DNA of 64,000 bases, taken from the NCBI GenBank assembly GCA_025331445.1, contig JAIWNE010000036.1:1-64000 (forward strand). The letters are read 5' to 3'. Below are positions 58,766 through 64,000 of the stretch, in pieces. The stretch's first letter is position 1; each line of letters starts with the position of its first letter. A program made the position numbers and the translations under genes. The notes under the pieces were generated by a model. That model searched no databases. It had not been told where the DNA came from and worked only from the letters and a program-made list of their open reading frames with translations. Source of the stretch: Blakeslea trispora (Eukaryota; Mucoromycota; Mucoromycetes; Mucorales; Choanephoraceae).

Positions 58766-61430
58766 ATGTTTAAAAAGTCATCGCGTACAAAGAACATTCG
58801 TCGAAAAATAGAGACGACCGACGATGAGCCTAATGAGCAAGGTATTCCAAATTGCGAGAACGTGATTCTAGTTATTTACTTTATGATAGTCCATATACAA
58901 AAGACAGTGACATCCACCGAGAAGAAGAAAAAGCAGCCTAAAAAGTTGAATGCCCTCAGTTTCAATGACGCTGAAGAAGACACTGAAGAGACATTTCAAG
59001 TCAAGAAATCCAAAGCCAGTCGATTGCTAAATGTACCTACGTAAGTTAGTTATTGTTTGATAGGTTCATGTTACTCATCCTAGTAGAACACTTGAAACTG
59101 AGAGTATGGAACTTGATACCGAAAGCTATAGTCCAGATATGTTGGAGAAACTAAAAGCAGCCACTCCTAATCTTCCCAGCTCAGTCAGATCATCTGTACA
59201 AGAACAAGGGGGCGATGCTCTCTTACATGAAAAGTTTCCTTCCATCAAAACCACTTCACCAAACCAAAGCATTCCTGATGCCAGTGCTATTTTAGCGGCC
59301 AAGAAAAAGAGAGAACAGATGCGAAAGGGACTGAGTATTGTAGATAACGAAGATGGCTTTATATCATTAGATGAAACAGCTGAAGAGGTAATATTGGAAG
59401 GAGGTTTCATTCTTTCTATACTATATAATTGAATTTCTCTTTTTTTTGGGGGTCTGTGTATCAGTCAGGATCTCGGTTGATTCGAGAAGAAGATATGATG
59501 GATGATGGCGAAGAAGGTACTGTTTATTGTATTTGTGTATGTAAAATAAGGAATCTTTAATATTTAACATCATCTATAGAATTTGAGAAATATGTCGGAG
59601 ACAAGTTTTCGTTCAATAAAGATGCTGCTCGGACACAGGAAAAGGAACGTAGAGAAGGTGTTCGTGAAATGATTGAAGAGGCAGAAGAAGATGAAGAGCA
59701 ATCCGAGGAAATGGCTCGTTGGGAAAACGACAGAGTTAAATATGGTGGTGTCAAAGCACAACAAGATGCATTTGATCCTTATCGAACACCCACTAATTAT
59801 CGACCTGCTCAAGGTGAGTGATAACAGAGAGCGAACAAAAAAGGAGGAAAGAAGAAGAGGGAAAGGTGCGATATGCCAACTCAACAATCAACACACTAGT
59901 TCCAGAGGCAGCTACGTTACCTACATTAACAGAAATGATGCGTCTGTTGGATATGTCTATGGTCCAAGTGAATGAGTCGATTGAGCAGTATCAATCAAAT
60001 CTTGATGAATCTCTCAAAACAATCGAAAATTCTACTCAAACGGATGCTGATCTTATGAGCCAGATCGAAAAAGGCAGTCAACGCTACACTTATTTCCAAG
60101 AACTGGCTCAGTATGTGAATGATTTAGGTGAATTTTTAGATGCAAAGGTAAAGAAATAAGTTTCAAAATAACGCACAGTTTAAGTAACAGTTGAAATAGT
60201 TTCCCGAGTTGGAAAAGCTTGAATCTGAAGTACATGACTTATTGGCTACCAAAACAGAGATTGTAAGTTCGCGTCGATGGCAATCTCAGCTAGATGATCT
60301 CTGCCAGTTCAACATAATTCATCTTGAAGACGGAGAAAATAAAGAGAAAGTAGATGAATTCGGTCGTGTACGTGAATTGAGATATTCGGAAGCTGCTCGC
60401 CAACGTCGCTGGAATGAACGACAAGAACGTCTCAATAAGAGAACGGATCTAGCCGAGCTAGAAGGAGATCAAGCGACTCGTGAACAGGGCTTGTGGACAG
60501 ACGATGATATGACCGAAGAAGAAGAAGACAAAAAAGCCAGTCGACTCCAAACCATTCAAACAGAAGGCATTCAGGCCATGATGGCTGATGTAGGATCTGA
60601 CTTCAATCAGCTTAGAGCTGTCAAGGATCGATTTGAAGGTTGGAAAGTGGATTTCACAGAAGACTATGAAAAGGCTTATGGTAGTCTTAGCTTGCCTGGT
60701 GCATTTGACTTTTATATTCGGTCTGAGCTCGTCTCTTGGGATCCATTTTCTGTAAGTCAACTATTATAGAGATAAAAAAAACTTGGGATAGCTCATCCAT
60801 GATTGATTAGGAACCTATGGATTTAGACAGTATGCACTGGCATAGTGTTCTATCTGAATATGGTGTCTCCAGAGAACAAGCAGATCCAGATGTTGATATG
60901 TTGAACAAAATAGTAGAAAAGACTGTTATCAAGAAGATAAAGTCCTTATTGGATACACTAGACGCTGCTTCATCAAGGCAAATGCGATATGCAGCACAGA
61001 TTGTAGAGCAAATCTCTTATTATGTGGATACAGAAGAAAAAGCGTTCAAGGTACATATAGTCAAGAAATGGTTAGAGGACAAGAGACTAACCATATGCTA
61101 TACATAAAAAAAAAGGAATTGACGATGGAGATCATCAGTATATTAGAGAAACAAATGTCTCACTTTATAGAGACAATTGCAACCGCCATACCCAAATCCA
61201 ATCTAGAGCCTGCAGCAATTGAAGCCAAGCACCGTTTCTTTTGGAGTCAATGCAAATACCTAAAAACCTTAATGGCATGGCGTAGACTGTTGCCTAAAGT
61301 TCATTTAGACCAGTTAGGTAGTACTGTCATGGATCGTCTTATTACACCCATTTTAAAGCCAGAAACAGATGCCAATGACTTGCATCTTCAAAACGAAGCT
61401 TTATTACTTTTGAATCATCTAAAGAAATAA
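58766..61430 (+). CDS. PAXBP1/GCFC-domain protein (GC-rich-binding factor-like)
   Basis: Nuclear protein of the GCF/PAXBP1 family, linked to spliceosome disassembly factors with GCFC domains. The N-terminus MFKKSSRTKNIRRKIETTDD (start 58766) is basic then acidic, as in the family. An upstream in-frame ATG at 58721 would add a hydrophobic leader and is less likely. Low-complexity charged exons contain DGFISLDETAEE, SGSRLIREEDMMDDGEEEFE, and a coiled coil VNESIEQYQSNLDESLKTIE, then YTYFQELAQYVNDLGEFLDA. The GCFC domain follows: SLSLPGAFDFYIRSELVSWD and MHWHSVLSEYGVS, with FFWSQCKYLKTLMAWRRLLP near the end, all typical. Nine or more exons with short introns. The stop at 61430 lies 23 nt from the convergent Pop7 stop, so the 3' UTRs must overlap. 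Confidence 0.87.
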
Positions 61431-61453
61431 ATAACAATAACAAAAGAGGGAGC

Positions 61454-62103
61454 TTAATGCCATTTTCTACTTCTTCTGTTCCTTGAAGGGTGATGAATGA
61501 TTTTGCCGGTCTTCTTTTGTAGGGCAGTCAATCCTGCCTTTGCTTCGATATGAATATGAATAGCTGAATTGGCTCGCTTTTGTATAGAAAGATCTTGATC
61601 CTAGCAAAAATAAATAAATAAGGTGAATAATGATGTGAAGAAAGTTAAGGAGTATTGTTTAGTTTACCATATCCTCGGGTATAATGTCGTCTACAAGTGT
61701 GATTGTTTCCGTAGTGGGTTTCAATATCACTTGGTCTTCAAGTGCTGTTTGAGTTGCCAAAGCCATAGCACTAGCACGTAATATCATGGCGCCCAGCCCA
61801 TGAATGGTAACTATGGAATGGCTTAAGTTTTTTTTTGTTATATAAGAGAGGAGGTTAGTGACAGTTTTCTCGTGCAAGTCAAAGGAGAAAGTTACTTTTC
61901 TTTCAACATTAAGCGAGTGACTCGCTTGATGACAGCTGTTGTTGTTGTCTTGTGGGAGACATAAATATCAGTTGGCACAGTAGCTGGTCGTTGAGGTACT
62001 CTTTTATGTATCGATCCTGGTCAAACTATTGAGCTTACAGCTACTGTTCAGTTGAGATCGTACCTCTATTACCTTTGATCGATCTTCTTTTTTCTATTGC
62101 CAT
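61454..62103 (-). CDS. POP7: ribonuclease P/MRP subunit Pop7 (Rpp20), Alba-like
   Basis: Small Alba-fold protein of nuclear RNase P and RNase MRP, which process tRNA and rRNA precursors; it normally pairs with Pop6/Rpp25. Exon 1 MAIEKRRSIKGNRG (start 62103) splices to SIHKRVPQRPATVPTDIYVS and TTAVIKRVTRLMLKEK. The Alba core VTIHGLGAMILRASAMALAT follows. The last exon has the Rpp20 ending DDIIPEDM then DQDLSIQKRANSAIHIHIEA and a basic tail ending SRKWH. Four exons. The left end of a DDE transposon begins about 30 bp upstream of the ATG, so the promoter must lie inside or across that element. Confidence 0.85.
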
Positions 62104-62214
62104 CGTTTAAAAGAAATTGAATAATAGAATAGGGTGTCCTAGAAAGTTTTAGAAATTCTATAAAAGGCAATATCTCTTTCACTCAGCCAGGATGTACAGT
62201 GCTTCCAACAAGCA

Positions 62215-62327
62215 ATGTCGCAGCCAATCAAAATCGATGTCGCAGGCCAATCAAAATTAATTTCATATTTTCGGAAATAGAAATCGTTATTTTTAGAAAC
62301 CATGTCGCCTGCTTAGAAATCATGTCG
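62215..62327 (+). promoter_or_regulatory. paired direct repeats with CCAAT boxes upstream of transposase
   Basis: Two near-identical units, ATGTCGCAGCCAATCAAAAT (62215-62234) and the same with one extra G (62237-62257), each contain a CCAAT box. Two further units, TTAGAAACCATGTCG (62294) and TTAGAAATCATGTCG (62314), are spaced 20 bp apart. All share the core ATGTCG. They sit 65-180 bp before the transposase ATG and could be promoter elements, transposase-binding sites or both. Confidence 0.5.
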
Positions 62328-62390
62328 TGAAGAGTGGTTTTTTTTTCTTCATCAATACTTTACAATTTAACATGAATACAATATTTTTAT

Positions 62391-63656
62391 ATGAAGATGG
62401 GCATGGAAGGGTTGTTGATGAGAATGGCGGGCCCTGAGCCTATGGACTACATTGTTGATCAGAATGAATTTATTGTTGAGACAATTGCTACACATACTGA
62501 GTACTTGAAAACTACGGCCTCCAGTGAATCATCTCTGACTTGCCCAATGTTGACAGAAAAGACAAAAGACAAAGATATTTGTATGAAGGAAGCAAACACG
62601 AAACAAGATTATGTGCGTTATACTGTTCAGGATAAAGCTAGGTTTTTTGATCTGAAGATCGAAAAGTGCATGAGTGCGTCAGCTGCAGCGAAGCAGTTGG
62701 GTATTCACATTCGAACAGCGCAGAGATGGGTTAACCAGTATAATGTGTGTCCTGATAGTATTTTTGAGAGTTGTAAAAAAGTAGGTCGTAAGTGCATCTT
62801 AACTGAAGAGCATAAAACGACTGTTATCAACTTCATTGATGCTAATCCCTCTGCTACTGTTGTTGAAGTGACCGAGCATTTATCAACGCAATTTCATGAT
62901 CTTAAAGTCTCACGCAGCACTGTCTATAACTTTATGAGAAGTGAATGTAGCCTTTCGTTGAAGAAAGCAGATTTTCATTCTATTGAGAGAAACAGTTCGG
63001 CAAAGATTGAGGAACGACACGATTGGGTTTGCAAATGGGAGAATACCGACATGAATTTCCTGACAAATTGCGTGTTTCTTGACGAGTCTGCGTTTGATAT
63101 TAATATGAAACGCTCACGAGCTTGGTCCAAAAAAGGTTCTCGTGCCATTGTTACCAGACCCACTACGAGAGCAAATACAACGTCTATATTGGGCGCTATC
63201 TCCGCTTCAGGTTTGATTGCAGTTGGCGTGAAAAAACCAAGACCTGTTAAGAAGAGAAAAGCTGATGGATATATAAGCTCAGGAACTGTCACAGGCCACT
63301 ACATCAGTTTCTTAAAAACGACTCTCGATGAAATGGACAAGCATTTGCATATGAAAGGCCATTATATAGTCATGGATAATGCACCCATTCACACGCACGA
63401 AAACATAAAGAAGTATATAGAATATCGAGGATACAAATGTGTGTATCTTCCTACTTACTCTCCTAAGCTTAACCCAATAGAACAATTCTGGGCAGTGGCA
63501 AAGAGTAAGGTTAAGCGCCATAGGTTTTTGCAGGAAGACACTTTATCAAAAAGAATTACAGAAGCCTGCAACAGTGTGGAAAAAGGTCACTTCAAAGGCT
63601 TTGTTTCGCATTCTTACAAGTGCTGGGATAAATGTCGAAACAAGGAGCCTATGTAA
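62391..63656 (+). CDS. intact DD34E transposase (IS630/Tc1-mariner superfamily)
   Basis: An uninterrupted single-exon frame of 421 codons. After a variable N-terminus, a helix-turn-helix region reads MSASAAAKQLGIHIRTAQRW. A second DNA-binding region follows (QFHDLKVSRSTVYNFMRSE). The catalytic DDE domain has the first Asp in TNCVFLDESAFDINMKRSRA, the second in YIVMDNAPIHTHENIKKY and the Glu in YSPKLNPIEQFWAVAKSK. Thirty-four residues separate the second Asp and the Glu, giving DD34E. It ends KCRNKEPM. All three catalytic residues and the frame are intact, unlike the two relatives at 19.7 and 40.1 kb, so this copy may be recent or active. The stop overlaps a downstream ATG (TAATG). Confidence 0.92.
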   Translation: MKMGMEGLLMRMAGPEPMDYIVDQNEFIVETIATHTEYLKTTASSESSLTCPMLTEKTKDKDICMKEANTKQDYVRYTVQDKARFFDLKIEKCMSASAAAKQLGIHIRTAQRWVNQYNVCPDSIFESCKKVGRKCILTEEHKTTVINFIDANPSATVVEVTEHLSTQFHDLKVSRSTVYNFMRSECSLSLKKADFHSIERNSSAKIEERHDWVCKWENTDMNFLTNCVFLDESAFDINMKRSRAWSKKGSRAIVTRPTTRANTTSILGAISASGLIAVGVKKPRPVKKRKADGYISSGTVTGHYISFLKTTLDEMDKHLHMKGHYIVMDNAPIHTHENIKKYIEYRGYKCVYLPTYSPKLNPIEQFWAVAKSKVKRHRFLQEDTLSKRITEACNSVEKGHFKGFVSHSYKCWDKCRNKEPM

Positions 63657-63888
63657 TGGCATCGACAACCACACCAGAAGCCAATAATACAGCGATTAAG
63701 AAAAAGGTAAGCTACAATCAGATCAGCAACAAACAATTTTAACTTTATTATATATTTTTTTTATGTAGGTCATACAACATTGGCAAGTATTTTTAAGAGG
63801 ACCAAGTGTAGGACACTTCAGAAAAGATATAGAACACTTCAGAATAGATATAGGACACTTCAGAATAGATGTAGGACACCTAGAATAG
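63656..63888 (+). CDS. short two-exon reading frame running into the tandem array
   Basis: From the ATG overlapping the transposase stop, exon 1 reads MASTTTPEANNTAIKKK. A 62-nt candidate intron (63707-63768, GTAAGC...TGTAG) has the size and borders of introns in neighbouring genes. Exon 2 reads VIQHWQVFLRGPSVG and enters the array, where 21-bp units encode repeats such as GHFRIDI, until a 20-bp unit shifts the frame and gives a stop at 63886-63888. It may be the start of a host gene disrupted by the element. No family recognised. Confidence 0.3.
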
Positions 63889-64000
63889 ATATAGGACACC
63901 TAGAATAGATATAGGACACCTAGAAAAGATATAGGACACTTCAGAATAGATATAGGACACTTCAGAATAGATGTAGGACACTTCAGAATAGATGTAGGAC
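63809..64000 (+). repeat. 20/21-bp tandem array (over 9 units, continues past window)
   Basis: Units begin at 63809, 63830, 63851, 63872, 63892, 63912, 63932, 63953, 63974 and 63995. The 21-bp form is TAGGACACTTCAGAATAGAT plus one base. The 20-bp form, used for units 4 to 6, replaces ACTTC with CCT. The window ends inside the tenth unit. Confidence 0.97.

Larger units (their letters stand above)
62133..63656 (+). mobile_element. DDE (IS630/Tc1-type) transposon; left end and body
   Basis: The body is the transposase at 62391-63656. The left end is placed at 62133-62141 (GGTGTCCTA) because the exact reverse complement, TAGGACACC, recurs three times in the tandem array to the right (63872, 63892, 63912). 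The right boundary is uncertain and probably lies within that array, beyond 63656. No target-site duplication could be read. Confidence 0.6.

Overview
This window is nuclear DNA of an early-diverging filamentous fungus, almost certainly a member of the Mucorales and plausibly Rhizopus-like. It is AT-rich. The genes are split by many short introns (mostly about 50-80 nt, GT...AG). One gene is a secreted glucoamylase with an N-terminal CBM21 starch-binding domain before the GH15 catalytic domain, which is the Rhizopus arrangement. Genus is inferred from the sequence alone.

Layout. 1-16.9 kb is a compact housekeeping block with genes in alternating orientation: the 3' end of an amino-acid permease, a decayed coding stretch, an RWD-domain protein, an RCC1-fold protein, mitoribosomal protein Mrp51, cleavage-stimulation factor CstF50, a second and complete RCC1/RanGEF-like protein, MDP-1 phosphatase, an aldo/keto reductase and glucoamylase. 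16.9-22.9 kb is gene-poor and holds a dead DDE transposase and a dead gene of unknown family. 22.9-34.2 kb carries autophagy protein Atg13, an MNN1-type mannosyltransferase and a very large protein fusing a fatty acyl-CoA reductase to a glycerol-3-phosphate/DHAP acyltransferase. 34.2-37.4 kb is a mosaic of mobile-element debris. 37.5-39.7 kb is a biotin-protein ligase homologue with an eroded core, followed by another dead transposase (40.1-41.0 kb). 41.5-53.8 kb holds an alpha/beta hydrolase, a chitin synthase, an SH3-RasGEF and a DDHD phospholipase A1. 54-58.3 kb has relics and a multicopper-oxidase gene with an in-frame stop. 58.8-62.1 kb has PAXBP1/GCF and Pop7 in a tail-to-tail pair. The window ends in an intact DDE transposase followed by a 20/21-bp tandem array.

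Functional threads are RNA processing (CstF50, PAXBP1-like, Pop7), cell wall and polarity (chitin synthase, mannosyltransferase, SH3-RasGEF), lipid metabolism (FAR-acyltransferase fusion, DDHD lipase, alpha/beta hydrolase) and secreted polymer degradation (glucoamylase). Nothing indicates a co-regulated cluster.

The most unusual objects are three. The first is the FAR-acyltransferase fusion, in which the catalytic Tyr of the reductase reads His and the catalytic His of the acyltransferase reads Ser. The second is the transposon inserted about 30 bp upstream of the Pop7 start codon, whose end motif recurs in the adjacent tandem array. The third is the biotin ligase lacking two signature loops. 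No tRNA, rRNA, CRISPR or prokaryotic features were recognised. All family assignments are by eye, without database searches.
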